64,000 nucleotides of DNA from Enterococcus_E cecorum_C (GTDB lineage: Bacteria; Bacillota; Bacilli; Lactobacillales; Enterococcaceae), in contig NZ_JBQKFH010000011.1 of NCBI RefSeq assembly GCF_052119425.1, forward strand, positions 1-64,000, given 5' to 3'. Under the pieces are notes generated by a model that saw only the letters and a list, made by a program, of their open reading frames with translations, did no database searches and was not told the DNA's origin. Positions 1 to 8,898 of this stretch are shown here, one piece after another. Each line of letters opens with the position of its first letter. Position 1 is the first letter of the stretch. Both the position numbers and the translations under genes were made by a program.

Positions 1-36
1 GCGTTCGTCCTGAGCCAGGATCAAACTCTCATAAAA
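1..36 (-). rRNA. 16S ribosomal RNA, 5' end only
   Basis: The first 30 bases are the reverse complement of the conserved bacterial 16S 5' end (GAGAGTTTGATCCTGGCTCA on the minus strand). The gene therefore runs leftward out of the window. The mature 5' end is estimated from the usual offset of six to seven bases upstream of GAGAG, so the right boundary is good to a few bases. Confidence 0.97.
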
Positions 37-200
37 AGTATTGATAAGTCATAAATGACTTTAAGCTCAAAATTGATTTTGCTAGCTATTGCTTGCATGT
101 ATTTTTCTTTAACTCAAAAGTTAAAGACCCTACACATTGGTTGTTTGCATTTATTTGTTCAGTTTTCAAAGGTCTACTGTGTTGCATCGACAACTTCTAA

Positions 201-229
201 AGTTTAACACTTTGTAATTTGTTTGTCAA
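201..229 (-). promoter_or_regulatory. rRNA operon promoter, proximal
   Basis: On the minus strand a perfect TTGACA (224-229) is followed after exactly 17 bases by TAAACT (201-206). It lies about 165 bases upstream of the 16S 5' end, a normal leader length, and is the nearest of three stacked promoters. Confidence 0.8.
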
Positions 230-281
230 CAACTTTTTTCAAATAATTTTCTGAATTGTTTTTCAATTCAGCGACTCAATC

Positions 282-310
282 AATATATCATCTTGGAACT
301 TTTTTGTCAA
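282..310 (-). promoter_or_regulatory. rRNA operon promoter, middle
   Basis: Minus-strand TTGACA (305-310), 17-base spacer, TATATT (282-287). Consensus -35, near-consensus -10 and ideal spacing. Tandem promoters upstream of rRNA operons are normal in Firmicutes. Confidence 0.82.
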
Positions 311-405
311 CAAGTTTTTTTATATTTTTTTGAGTGATTTGAAAATTATTTATTAACTTGAGAAAACCTTTATCAAATCAAGGCTCTATCTCAAAGACAA
401 GTAAT

Positions 406-434
406 ACTATACCAAGATTTCAGCTTTCGGTCAA
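406..434 (-). promoter_or_regulatory. rRNA operon promoter, distal, extended -10
   Basis: Minus-strand TTGACC (429-434), 17-base spacer, TATAGT (406-411), with TGG directly before the hexamer giving an extended -10. It is the third promoter-like match in the same direction within 230 bases. Confidence 0.65.
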
Positions 435-589
435 CAAGAAATTTAAAGTTTTTTTGTCATTTTTAAAACTTTTGCAAAAACTGGTACATTCACAACTATA
501 TTTGTTTTATTATTCGCTTTTTTCATAATAATAATACTGTTTCTTCTAAAATTATCGCTTTTTCGTTCATTACTTCTATTTGTTTATAT

Positions 590-1037
590 TATATTGCGAT
601 CACTTGATTGCATCGGAATTTCAATCACTTCCAACATAAATTGACAAGAATTTAAAGCAAGAAGCGACCAATTCATAAATTTCTGAGATAACACTCGAAA
701 CCAAGTAGGTGCCTTCTTCGTTTTGGATAACTGGTTGCTAAATATTACGACTAGCTAAATTTCAAAGTGAAATTTGAGATAAGATATAACCAAATGAAGT
801 AAATTTCCGTTTGACTTGTTCGAATTTTGGTACCTTACATACATCAAGCTCCATATCGGAAATAATTAATGATTTCACTGGCAAGGCTTCTTGTGGTAGT
901 TCGTACTCAAGTACTACCTGTAAAATCAAATCAAAGACACCTTATAGATTAGTATTAGCAACTTCATCGTAGGTCGTTAAAGCTTCCAACTGATTCATAA
1001 ATTTCTGACCTTTCATTCCCATTAGATGAAACTTCAT
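590..1037 (-). pseudogene. decayed DUF2828 (TROVE-like) protein gene, C-terminal part
   Basis: No intact frame remains, but conceptual translation of the minus strand across stops and frameshifts gives recognisable pieces. These are MKGQKFMNQLEALTTYDEVA, then VFDLILQVVLEYELPQEALP followed by a LIISDMELD block and FEQVKRKFTSFGY, then NQPVIQNEEGTYLVS, and finally FMLEVIE. The series VFDLIL, LPQE, LIISDMEFD, a RKF-GY helix, NEEG-LVSG and FMLEVIE is how I recall the C-terminal half of DUF2828 proteins, which are distantly related to TROVE RNA-binding proteins. At least one in-frame stop and two frame changes are needed, so the gene is dead. The region before it up to the rRNA promoters (440-590) is AT-rich and shows nothing else. 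The family assignment is from memory of its motifs. Confidence 0.6.
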
Positions 1038-1045
1038 ATATTTAC

Positions 1046-1145
1046 TTAGCTAGCCACTTCGGCGTATAGACATACTCGACTAGTAAAATCTTTATGCCTT
1101 GGAAAAACTTATCCGTTCGTAGCTGATCAACTCGCCTCACATTCT
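1046..1145 (-). repeat. degenerate copy of the mosaic intergenic repeat
   Basis: CTAGCCACTTCGGCGTATA is shared with the fuller copy near 22440, followed by degenerate forms of its next modules (AAACTTATCCGTTCGTAGCT and CTCGCCTCAC). It sits in the lysS downstream region between the DUF2828 remnant and the lysS terminator. Confidence 0.6.
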
Positions 1146-1149
1146 TATT

Positions 1150-1188
1150 CAAAAACGCCTAGAAGTCTCCTGTACTTCTAGGCGTTGT
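1150..1188 (-). terminator. Rho-independent terminator of lysS
   Basis: Perfect 13-bp stem AACGCCTAGAAGT (1154-1166) with its complement at 1174-1186, a 7-base loop, and a T run on the minus-strand 3' side. It lies 14 bases after the lysS stop. Confidence 0.92.
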
Positions 1189-1201
1189 TTGTATATTATG
1201 C

Positions 1202-2704
1202 TTATTTTTCGACGTTTTTAAGAGTTGGGAATAATAAGACGTCACGGATAGATTGAGAATCAGTTAGCAACATCACTAGACGGTCGATACCGATTCCTAG
1301 GCCTCCGGTTGGTGGAAGACCATGTTCTAGTGCTTCTAGGAAATCTTCATCCACACCATGCGCTTCATCATTACCAGCTGCGCGTTCACGTTCTTGCGCT
1401 TCAAAACGTTCTCTTTGATCGATTGGGTCATTCAATTCCGTAAAGGCATTGGCAAACTCTTTACCCACGATGAACAATTCAAAACGGTCAGTGAAACGAG
1501 GATCTTCAGGGTTTTTCTTCGCAAGTGGAGAAACAGCCACTGGATGACCATAAACAAAAGTAGGTTGACGTAAAGTATCTTCTACAAATGTTTCAAAGAA
1601 TTCATTGATAATATGACCGATTTCCATCGCATCAGTAATTTCTACATTGTGTTCTTTGGCTAATTGACGTGCTTGTTCAATCGTCATTTCTTGCCAGAAG
1701 TCGACACCTGTTTTTTCTTTCACGGCATCTACCATGTGTAAACGTCTAAATGGTGAAGTCAAATCAATCGCTTCTCCATCGTAACTAATTTCAGTCGTAC
1801 CTAACACTTTTTGAGCAGCATTGCGGATAATGCCTTCTGTAAGGTCCATTACATCTTTATAATCAGTGTAAGCAGTATAAGCTTCTAACATGGTAAATTC
1901 AGGGTTATGAGTCGTATCAATCCCTTCATTACGGAACACACGAGAAATTTCGTATACTTTTTCCATACCGCCGACAATCAAACGTTTTAAGTGTAACTCT
2001 AAAGCGATACGTAAATAAAGGTCTGTATCTAAAGCGTTATGGTGCGTGATAAATGGACGAGCCGCTGCCCCCCCTGCTTGATTGTGTAAGACAGGCGTTT
2101 CAACTTCGATATAGCCTTGAGAATCTAAGTAACGACGAATTTCGCTGATTATTTGGCTACGTTTCATAAAACGGTCAAAACTTTCACGGTTACTGATTAA
2201 ATCTAAGTAACGTTGACGATATCTTTGTTCGACATTGGTTAGTCCATGGTATTTATCAGGTAATGGGCGCAATGCTTTCGATAAAATTTCAAAAGTTTCA
2301 GCCTTGATGGACACTTCACCGGTATTGGTCTTCATAATTTGACCAGTCACACCATAAAAGTCCCCTAAGTCAGCTTGTTTGAATAATTCATAGGCTTCTT
2401 CGCCGACTTCATCTTTTCTCACGTAGATTTGGATTTGACCTTCGCGATCTAGTAAATGCGCAAAACCAGCTTTCCCTTTACCACGTTTGGTCATCATACG
2501 ACCGGCAACGCTAGCTTTTAAGTTTAAGTCATGTAATTCTTCTTTTGTTTTGTCATCATAAGCTTCGTGTAATTCTTTTGAGTTATGGGTACGCTCAAAA
2601 CGTTTACCGAATGGGTCAATGCCTTGTTCGATTAGTCGTTCCATTTTTTCACGACGAACCAACATTTGGTCATTCAACTCTTCTTGTCTTTCAATTTCAG
2701 TCAA
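1202..2704 (-). CDS. lysS: lysyl-tRNA synthetase, class II
   Basis: Charges tRNA-Lys with lysine in the cytoplasm. The protein has the N-terminal OB-fold anticodon-binding domain followed by the class II catalytic domain, with motif 2 (VFRNEGIDTTHNPEFTMLE) and motif 3 (GGLGIGIDRLVMLL) both intact. The reading frame is open back to an ATG at 2752, but a strong GGAGG eight bases before a TTG at 2702-2704 makes that TTG the better start. It gives MTEIERQEELNDQM and 500 residues, the usual length for the family. The gene is last in the leftward housekeeping block, behind dus, and ends at a strong terminator before the rRNA operon. Confidence 0.97.
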   Translation of the reverse strand: MTEIERQEELNDQMLVRREKMERLIEQGIDPFGKRFERTHNSKELHEAYDDKTKEELHDLNLKASVAGRMMTKRGKGKAGFAHLLDREGQIQIYVRKDEVGEEAYELFKQADLGDFYGVTGQIMKTNTGEVSIKAETFEILSKALRPLPDKYHGLTNVEQRYRQRYLDLISNRESFDRFMKRSQIISEIRRYLDSQGYIEVETPVLHNQAGGAAARPFITHHNALDTDLYLRIALELHLKRLIVGGMEKVYEISRVFRNEGIDTTHNPEFTMLEAYTAYTDYKDVMDLTEGIIRNAAQKVLGTTEISYDGEAIDLTSPFRRLHMVDAVKEKTGVDFWQEMTIEQARQLAKEHNVEITDAMEIGHIINEFFETFVEDTLRQPTFVYGHPVAVSPLAKKNPEDPRFTDRFELFIVGKEFANAFTELNDPIDQRERFEAQERERAAGNDEAHGVDEDFLEALEHGLPPTGGLGIGIDRLVMLLTDSQSIRDVLLFPTLKNVEK

Positions 2705-2761
2705 GATATTTTCCTCCGTTTCAAAATTTGCACTCATCCATAATATTGCCAATGAAAGGCG

Positions 2762-2800
2762 AAAAAATCAAGCGAAATTTAGGAATTGCTTGATTTTTTT
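2762..2800 (-). terminator. terminator between dus and lysS
   Basis: AAAAAATCAAGC (2762-2773) pairs with GCTTGATTTTTT (2788-2799) and has T runs on both strands. It lies just after the dus stop. The lysS ribosome-binding site is further downstream, so it may act as an attenuating or partial terminator for the operon. Confidence 0.7.
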
Positions 2801-2810
2801 CATCTATCTA

Positions 2811-3809
2811 TTATCGCACAACAGGATTTTCCTCCGTTTTTTTCAAGAAGTCATCCAATAATTGAATCATTGTTGCTTTATCTTCCGTTTGGTTAATCGC
2901 TGCTTTGACTTTAGCCGCACGTGGAATGCCTTTTAGATAGTAAGCAGCATGTTGACGGAATTCACGTGAAGCGACTTTTTCCCCTTTTAAATCAATTAAA
3001 CGGTCGAAGTGAATTTTCGCAATATCAATCTTTTCTCGCGGGGTTGGCTCTGGTAATAATTCACCCGTTTCCAAATAATGGACGGTGCGTTTAATCATCC
3101 ATGGATTACCTAAAGCAGCCCGACCAATCATCACCGCATCGCAGCCGACTTCCTCTAACATTTTCTTTGCATCTTCTGGTGTGCGGACATCGCCATTGCC
3201 CATAAATGGAATGTCGATGTTTTCTTTGACTTGACGCAAGATTTCCCAGTTTGCATGTCCTTCATACATTTGCACCCGAGTTCGACCATGCATTGCTAAA
3301 GCCGCTGCACCTCCTGCTTGAGCCGCTTTGGCATTTTCCACAGCGAATAAATGCGCTTCATCCCAGCCAGTACGCATCTTCACAGTTACCGGTAATTTCA
3401 CCGCAGAAGATACCGCATCGACCATTTCATAGACTTTATCTGGATCTAATAGCCATTTAGCCCCGGCTTCAGCTTTGATCACTTTATTTACCGGACAACC
3501 CATGTTAATGTCGATAATGGCTGCTTTAGTATTCGCTTCAACAAACTGAGCCGCTTCTACCAAGCTATCTTTATTGCCACCAAAGATTTGCACGCTTAAT
3601 GGATATTCGCGCTCATCGATGTAAAGCATGTCTAAAGTCTTTTTATTGCGGAAATGAATGCCTTGGTCACTAATCATTTCACACACGACCAGACCGGCCC
3701 CTGCTTCTTTGACTGTCACCCGAAATGCCGCATTAGAAATTCCAGCCATCGGTGCCACTACGACTCGGTTTTTAATTTCAATATCGCCTATTTTCCAAGT
3801 ATTTGTCAT
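2811..3809 (-). CDS. dus: tRNA-dihydrouridine synthase, DusB type
   Basis: An FMN-dependent enzyme that reduces uridines in the tRNA D-loop. The 332-residue TIM-barrel protein starts with the family signature (VVVAPMAGISNAAFRV), carries MGCPVNKVIK with the catalytic cysteine, the phosphate-binding GNGDV, and an IGRAALGNPW block. The start has GAGGAAAACAAATG and overlaps the hslO stop by four bases (ATGA), indicating translational coupling. The order hslO-dus-lysS is, from memory, conserved in enterococci. Length and motifs are normal. Confidence 0.95.
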   Translation of the reverse strand: MTNTWKIGDIEIKNRVVVAPMAGISNAAFRVTVKEAGAGLVVCEMISDQGIHFRNKKTLDMLYIDEREYPLSVQIFGGNKDSLVEAAQFVEANTKAAIIDINMGCPVNKVIKAEAGAKWLLDPDKVYEMVDAVSSAVKLPVTVKMRTGWDEAHLFAVENAKAAQAGGAAALAMHGRTRVQMYEGHANWEILRQVKENIDIPFMGNGDVRTPEDAKKMLEEVGCDAVMIGRAALGNPWMIKRTVHYLETGELLPEPTPREKIDIAKIHFDRLIDLKGEKVASREFRQHAAYYLKGIPRAAKVKAAINQTEDKATMIQLLDDFLKKTEENPVVR

Positions 3810-4693
3810 TTGTTTTCCTCAATTTCTGTGATTAATCCTTGTAAGTCTTGCTCAGAGAAGTGATATTTATTCCCGCAAAATGAGCAAACTGTTTCTGCGC
3901 CATGATCTTCATCTATCATTTCTTGTAATTCTTTGGTCCCTAAAGTAATCAGTGCTGTGGCGAATTTGTCTTTGTTACAATCGCACTTAAAGCAAACTGG
4001 TTGGGTTTCAAGATAAAAAATGGTCGTGTCATCCAAAATGGTTTCTAAAATTTGTTCTGGCGTCATCCCACTATCTAAAAGACTAGATACACGTGGCAGG
4101 CTGGCTAATTTTTGCTCTAGGCGTGAAATCAGCTCTTCACTTGCACCCGGCATAATTTGTAGCATGAATCCACCTGCTATTTGAATCGTGTCATCTGGAT
4201 TTACCAAGACACTTAGTCCAACTGCTGAAGGGATTTGTTCAGAAGAGGCTAGATAATAGGTGAAATCTTCCCCTAGCTCACCAGATACAATCGGTGTTTG
4301 ACCGGTAAATGGTTCTTTCAAGCCTAAATCTTTAATCACGACAAATGACCCTTGCGTACCCACCGCGCCTCTGACATCAATTTTTCCTTGCGCATTTAAT
4401 GGTAGGGCAACTTTAGGGTTTTGGATATATCCTTTAACTTCTCCTTTGGCATTTCCATCGACAATGATTGCCCCTGCTGGACCGTCACCTAAGATTTTTA
4501 CGGTTAATTTATCTTCCCCTTTTAAAGTCGATCCTAAAAGCAAAGTTCCCACTAAGGCACGACCTAACGCAGCCGATGCCGTATGCCAAGTTTCATGTCT
4601 TTTTTGCGCCTCTGCTACGGTATCTGTGGCATTCACCGCATAGGCACGTACCACACCATCATAGGCCAGCGCTTTTACTAAATAATCAGCCAT
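3806..4693 (-). CDS. hslO: redox-regulated chaperone Hsp33
   Basis: A cytoplasmic holdase that is activated by oxidation and heat. The C-terminus carries the zinc-binding thiol switch, seen as CFKCDC and about 30 residues later CSFCG. The frame is open upstream to 4768, but AAGGAGGAGAAAAATG marks the start at MADYLVKALAYDG, giving 295 residues, the usual family length. The stop overlaps the dus start. A clear promoter lies about 50 bases upstream. The gene heads the hslO-dus-lysS transcription unit and is separated from ftsH by the rightward Fic gene. Confidence 0.95.
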   Translation of the reverse strand: MADYLVKALAYDGVVRAYAVNATDTVAEAQKRHETWHTASAALGRALVGTLLLGSTLKGEDKLTVKILGDGPAGAIIVDGNAKGEVKGYIQNPKVALPLNAQGKIDVRGAVGTQGSFVVIKDLGLKEPFTGQTPIVSGELGEDFTYYLASSEQIPSAVGLSVLVNPDDTIQIAGGFMLQIMPGASEELISRLEQKLASLPRVSSLLDSGMTPEQILETILDDTTIFYLETQPVCFKCDCNKDKFATALITLGTKELQEMIDEDHGAETVCSFCGNKYHFSEQDLQGLITEIEENK

Positions 4694-4739
4694 TTTTCTC
4701 CTCCTTTGGCTCTTTTCACTTTTTCCTCGATACCTAAAG

Positions 4740-4768
4740 ATAATACCGAATTCACGGGAAAAATTCAA
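4740..4768 (-). promoter_or_regulatory. hslO promoter
   Basis: Minus-strand TTGAAT (4763-4768), 17-base spacer, TATTAT (4740-4745). It lies 47 bases upstream of the hslO start codon. Confidence 0.72.
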
Positions 4769-4769
4769 A

Positions 4770-4986
4770 TTTAAAGTTTAATTGCAAAAAGAGAACAGCA
4801 CGGGGGCTATTCTCTACTCATTTCCAAACGCCATTGCATCTTACATGACTCCAGAAAGTTCAGTGGATTCAGGTTTTAGTTTTTCACCATAAAGTATTCA
4901 TCCAGCCCATCAAATAGCGGTAAAATCCCTAAATTATTCGCTATAACAAAGTCGAATTACTTGCTTGATCATACATTTCCCTCCAT
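4770..4986. other. intergenic stretch with short coding relics
   Basis: No intact gene. On the minus strand a GGAGGGAAATGT precedes an ATG that opens only a 12-residue frame, followed in another frame by NNLGILPLFDGLDEYFMVKN and a stop. This looks like a frameshifted fragment of a lost gene that I cannot identify. The relic lies next to the Fic gene, which fits an insertion/deletion hot spot between ftsH and hslO. Confidence 0.35.
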
Positions 4987-5057
4987 AATCGCCTAACACC
5001 TTAACAATCGCCTAAAATAGAGTTATAATTAGGCGAAAAGTGAAGGAGGTAGGCGAA
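4987..5057 (+). promoter_or_regulatory. Fic gene promoter with four phased TCGCCTA operator half-sites
   Basis: The promoter is TTAACA (5001-5006), 17-base spacer, TATAAT (5024-5029). The 7-mer TCGCCTA occurs at 4989 and 5008 and its reverse complement TAGGCGA at 5030 and 5050. The start-to-start spacings are 19, 22 and 20 bases, near two helical turns each. The sites form two nested inverted pairs (1 with 4, 2 with 3), both centred near 5022 at the -10 element. Site 2 lies in the spacer, site 3 touches the -10 and site 4 lies between the GGAGG and the start codon. Such an arrangement would let one bound protein block transcription. The winged-helix C-terminus of the Fic protein is the obvious candidate ligand. 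Confidence 0.75.
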
Positions 5058-6103
5058 TGAGAATTTTTAATTATGAAAATCTAGCAAGTATGAAGTGGGA
5101 TAGCGAAGTTGTAAATCTCCTCACCCAAATTCATGAACATAAGGGAAAACAAGAACTTTTTCTTCAAAGAAAGCCTGCTGTTTTAGATAAATTAGTGGAA
5201 ATTGCTAAAATTCAAAGTGTAGAGGATTCTAACAAAATTGAAGGTATTGTTACGACATCAGTAAGAATTAAGGAATTGATGAATCAAAAAACAACACCTA
5301 AAAATAGAGATGAAGAAGAAATTCTAGGATATAGAGATGTGCTCAATACAATCCACGAAAGCTATGAATACATCCCAATTAATAGTAACTATATTTTACA
5401 ACTTCATAGAAATCTATTTAAGTATAGTGAGAAAGGTATAGGTGGCCGATATAAGAACACTCAGAATACTATTGTAGGAAAAGATGCAAATGGTCATACC
5501 ATCGAAATATTTAAACCTTTATCTCCATACGAAACGCCCGCTGCAGTAGAACAAATTTGTAACGAATTAAACAGGGCTCTTGATAGAAAAGAAATAGATT
5601 CACTCCTTCTAATCCCAATTTTTATTCATGATTTTCTATGCATCCACCCTTTCAATGATGGCAACGGAAGAATGAGTCGATTATTAACCACACTCCTTCT
5701 TTATAGACAAGGATATTTTATTGGAAAATATATCAGTTTAGAAAGTAAAATAGAAAAAAATAAAGATAGCTATTACGTATCTTTAGAAAAAAGCGGAATC
5801 GGTTGGTCTGAAAATAAGGATAATCCTCTACCATTTATCAAGTATATCCTTAGAACAATATTAGCCGCTTACATTGACTTTGAAGAAAGAGTAGATTATG
5901 TAGATGAAAAAACACCTACAATAACCCTTGTGAGAAATGCCGTTGATAGCAAATTAGGGAAGTTTACAAAGAGTGATATTATGGAATTAGTGCCTAGCGT
6001 AGGAAGAGCAACAATTGAAAATATGCTTAAAAAACTTACTGAAGAAGAATACATTGAAAGACATGGTAAAGGAAGAGCGACATTTTATGTAAAAAAACAA
6101 TGA
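5057..6103 (+). CDS. Fic family protein with C-terminal winged helix
   Basis: Fic proteins transfer AMP or another nucleotide moiety to protein hydroxyl groups. The active-site motif HPFNDGNGRMSR is complete (about residues 197-208). An inhibitory-helix motif of the form S-x-x-x-E-G (SNKIEG, near residue 60) precedes the Fic core, as in self-inhibited Fic proteins. Residues after about 285 look like a winged helix-turn-helix (TKSDIMELV, GRATIENMLKKLTEEEYIER). The start has GGAGG seven bases upstream. It is the only rightward gene in this leftward block and sits on its own between ftsH and hslO, so recent insertion is likely. The target protein is unknown. Autoregulation through the upstream four-site operator is inferred. 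Confidence 0.9.
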   Translation: MRIFNYENLASMKWDSEVVNLLTQIHEHKGKQELFLQRKPAVLDKLVEIAKIQSVEDSNKIEGIVTTSVRIKELMNQKTTPKNRDEEEILGYRDVLNTIHESYEYIPINSNYILQLHRNLFKYSEKGIGGRYKNTQNTIVGKDANGHTIEIFKPLSPYETPAAVEQICNELNRALDRKEIDSLLLIPIFIHDFLCIHPFNDGNGRMSRLLTTLLLYRQGYFIGKYISLESKIEKNKDSYYVSLEKSGIGWSENKDNPLPFIKYILRTILAAYIDFEERVDYVDEKTPTITLVRNAVDSKLGKFTKSDIMELVPSVGRATIENMLKKLTEEEYIERHGKGRATFYVKKQ

Positions 6104-6180
6104 GCAACTATAGACAGTGAATTTTAAGATAAAAACCAAATTGAACCTTTTCATTTCTCTTTTCTAATTACCCACAATTA

Positions 6181-6217
6181 AAAAAAGCGACCGATTGCTA
6201 GAATCAGTCGCTTTTTT
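6181..6217. terminator. bidirectional terminator between fic and ftsH
   Basis: AAAAAAGCGACCGATT pairs with AATCAGTCGCTTTTTT around a short loop. A and T runs on both sides suit both converging genes. Confidence 0.9.
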
Positions 6218-6218
6218 C

Positions 6219-8261
6219 TTATTCTTCAGTTGTATCATCTGGTGTGATTGTCGTATCTTCATCAGATTGCGCTTGTTTTTTCGCATCACGTTCTTCTAGG
6301 GCACGTTTTGCTTCTTCATAACTTTGCGCTTTTTCACTTGGAAATTCAGATTCATCTTGTGCAGGCATTTTCCCTGTTTCAAACAAGGACTTGATTGCCT
6401 TAGCATCTAATGTTTCAAACTCTAATAATTTTTCAGCAATTAATTTATGTTTGTCACGATGCGTTTCGATGATTTCACGTGCTTTATCATGAGCTTCCAT
6501 CAAGATACGGCGAACTTCTTGGTCAATTTCATAAGCAATTTGTTCAGAATATGCTTTAGTTTGACCATAATCACGACCAATAAAGACTTGATGATTACCT
6601 TCGTATTGCACAGGTCCAAGCTTGTCACTCATACCATATTCAGTCACCATGCTGCGCGCTAAGGCTGTGGCTTGTTCAAAGTCATTGGAAGCCCCGGTAG
6701 ATTGAACACCAAAGATAATTTCTTCAGCTGTACGTCCACCTAATAGACCAACAATTTGTTCGAACATATCGTCTTTGGTTAACAACATTTGATCTTCTTT
6801 TGGTAAAGCAATCATGTAACCACCGGCGCGTCCACGAGGGATAATCGTTACCTTGTGTACAACACGCGCACGAGAAAGCACTAAACCAACAATGGTATGT
6901 CCGGCTTCGTGATAGGCCACCATTTCGCGCTCACGTTTACTAATGACGCGGTCTTTCTTAGCAGGACCAGCAATCACGCGGTCTTCAGCTTCATCAATAT
7001 CAGAAGCATCGATTTTCGTTTTATTACGACGGGCAGCCACTAAAGCCGCTTCGTTTAAGACGTTTTCCAAATCAGCCCCGGCAAATCCTGGTGTTTGTTG
7101 GGCGATTACTTTCAAGTCGACGTCATCAGCCAATGGTTTATTTTTCGCATGGACGCGTAAAATAGCTTCACGACCTTTGACATCGGGACGACCGACTAAA
7201 ATTTGACGGTCAAATCGGCCTGGACGCAATAACGCTGGATCCAAGACGTCTGAACGGTTGGTAGCAGCAATGACGATTACGCCTTCATTTCCACTGAAAC
7301 CATCCATTTCAACAAGCAATTGGTTAAGGGTTTGTTCACGTTCATCATGTCCGCCACCCATACCAGCACCACGTTGACGACCCACTGCATCAATTTCATC
7401 GATAAAGATAATGGCTGGTGAGTTTTTCTTCGCAGTATCAAATAAATCACGTACACGACTTGCTCCGACCCCGACAAACATTTCTACAAAGTCTGAACCA
7501 GAGATAGAGTAAAATGGTACGCCTGCTTCACCGGCAACTGCTTTGGCTAATAAAGTTTTACCGGTTCCTGGAGGTCCTTCTAGTAACACCCCAGCTGGAA
7601 TACGTGCACCTAATGCTGAGAAGCGACGTGGATCTTTTAAGAATTCCACCACTTCGACTAATTCTTGTTTTTCTTCTTCAGCCCCAGCTACGTCAGAGAA
7701 ACGCACGCGGTTGGCTTTTTTATCGGCTTCTTTGGCTTTTGATTTACCAAAGTTCATCACGCCACGGCCACCACCGCCACCACCGGCTTGTTGACCCATA
7801 ATCATGTAGAAGAAGAATATCATGATGACAAACGGCACCATGCTAATTAAGAATGAAATCCAAACACCGCTGCTAGATTCTTCCTTAATGGTTGTATCTA
7901 CGTTATGTGTTGCTGCCAAAGATGTAATTTCACTTAATGTGGAATCATTTGGCAAGACAATCGTTGTAAAACTCGTTGACTTCGTGCTAGTTGAACCTAG
8001 AATCGAAAGTCCACTGTTATTACTTACTGTTTGTTCATCTTTGTATTTCCCGCTAATTTTGTAGACGCCATTTGCCGGTTGTACGGAAAATGACTTGATT
8101 TTACCGTCTTCTAATTGCTCAGTAAATTTCGAGTAGTCAATCGATGGTGACTGACTGCTACCATTGCCGACAAAGAAGATTAAAATCCCCGCCATTGCAA
8201 GAAGCACAAGGATGTAATATAAGGTATTTTTTAACATACCATTATTATTTTTTCTGTTCAT
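6219..8261 (-). CDS. ftsH: ATP-dependent zinc metalloprotease FtsH
   Basis: A membrane-bound AAA+ protease that degrades misfolded membrane and regulatory proteins. An N-terminal membrane helix (about residues 10-30), an extracytoplasmic loop and a second helix near 135-155 are followed by a Gly-rich linker. The AAA domain has Walker A (GPPGTGKT), Walker B (IIFIDEIDAVG) and the second region of homology (DPALLRPGRFDRQ). The M41 peptidase has HEAGH. The 680-residue length is normal, with an acidic, disordered tail. AAGGAGGAGCTCGATG supports the start. It is downstream of hpt with a 68-base gap. Confidence 0.98.
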   Translation of the reverse strand: MNRKNNNGMLKNTLYYILVLLAMAGILIFFVGNGSSQSPSIDYSKFTEQLEDGKIKSFSVQPANGVYKISGKYKDEQTVSNNSGLSILGSTSTKSTSFTTIVLPNDSTLSEITSLAATHNVDTTIKEESSSGVWISFLISMVPFVIMIFFFYMIMGQQAGGGGGGRGVMNFGKSKAKEADKKANRVRFSDVAGAEEEKQELVEVVEFLKDPRRFSALGARIPAGVLLEGPPGTGKTLLAKAVAGEAGVPFYSISGSDFVEMFVGVGASRVRDLFDTAKKNSPAIIFIDEIDAVGRQRGAGMGGGHDEREQTLNQLLVEMDGFSGNEGVIVIAATNRSDVLDPALLRPGRFDRQILVGRPDVKGREAILRVHAKNKPLADDVDLKVIAQQTPGFAGADLENVLNEAALVAARRNKTKIDASDIDEAEDRVIAGPAKKDRVISKREREMVAYHEAGHTIVGLVLSRARVVHKVTIIPRGRAGGYMIALPKEDQMLLTKDDMFEQIVGLLGGRTAEEIIFGVQSTGASNDFEQATALARSMVTEYGMSDKLGPVQYEGNHQVFIGRDYGQTKAYSEQIAYEIDQEVRRILMEAHDKAREIIETHRDKHKLIAEKLLEFETLDAKAIKSLFETGKMPAQDESEFPSEKAQSYEEAKRALEERDAKKQAQSDEDTTITPDDTTEE

Positions 8262-8329
8262 CGAGCTCCTCCTTGCCCTTGTTTGTCTTTTATTGACCTA
8301 TATATTTTAACATAAGTATCAATATTTTT

Positions 8330-8878
8330 TTACTCATTTGTTTGATAAATTTCAGGTTTTAATACCCCAACATAAGGTAAATTACGATAACGTTCGCAGT
8401 AATCTAAACCATAGCCGACCACAAATTCATTCGGCACATCAAAGCCAACATAATCAGCTTCGATATCCACCGCGCGTCCTTCTGGTTTGTCTAAAAGGGT
8501 CACAATGGTAATCGAATTTGCTTTACGATATTTGAATAGGTCTACTAAATATGCCAAAGTACGACCACTATCAATAATATCTTCCACGATTAACATGTCA
8601 CGGCCTTCTACATTGGTATCAAGATCTTTCACAATTTTGACCTCACCAGATGACACTAAGGCATTTCCGTAACTTGAAACATCCATAAAGTCGATTTCCA
8701 CATGGCTATCCATCGCACGAATAATATCCGCCATAAAAGGAACAGCCCCTTTTAAGACACCTACGACTAAAGGAGTTTTTCCTGCAAATTTTTCTTGTAA
8801 TTCCTTACCTAGTTCTTCACAACGAGCGGCGATTTGCTCTTTTGTAATCAATACTTTTTCAATGTCATTCATCAACAT
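8330..8878 (-). CDS. hpt: hypoxanthine phosphoribosyltransferase
   Basis: Salvages hypoxanthine and guanine to IMP and GMP using PRPP. The PRPP-binding signature LIVEDIIDSGRTLAYL is intact, as is the C-terminal FVVGYGLDYCERYRNLPYVG. Length (182) is normal. GGAGG lies eight bases before the first ATG; an ATG two codons later is less well spaced. It follows tilS after 20 bases, and the tilS-hpt-ftsH order is conserved in many Firmicutes. Confidence 0.97.
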   Translation of the reverse strand: MLMNDIEKVLITKEQIAARCEELGKELQEKFAGKTPLVVGVLKGAVPFMADIIRAMDSHVEIDFMDVSSYGNALVSSGEVKIVKDLDTNVEGRDMLIVEDIIDSGRTLAYLVDLFKYRKANSITIVTLLDKPEGRAVDIEADYVGFDVPNEFVVGYGLDYCERYRNLPYVGVLKPEIYQTNE

Positions 8879-8898
8879 GACCTTATCCTCCTTAAATG

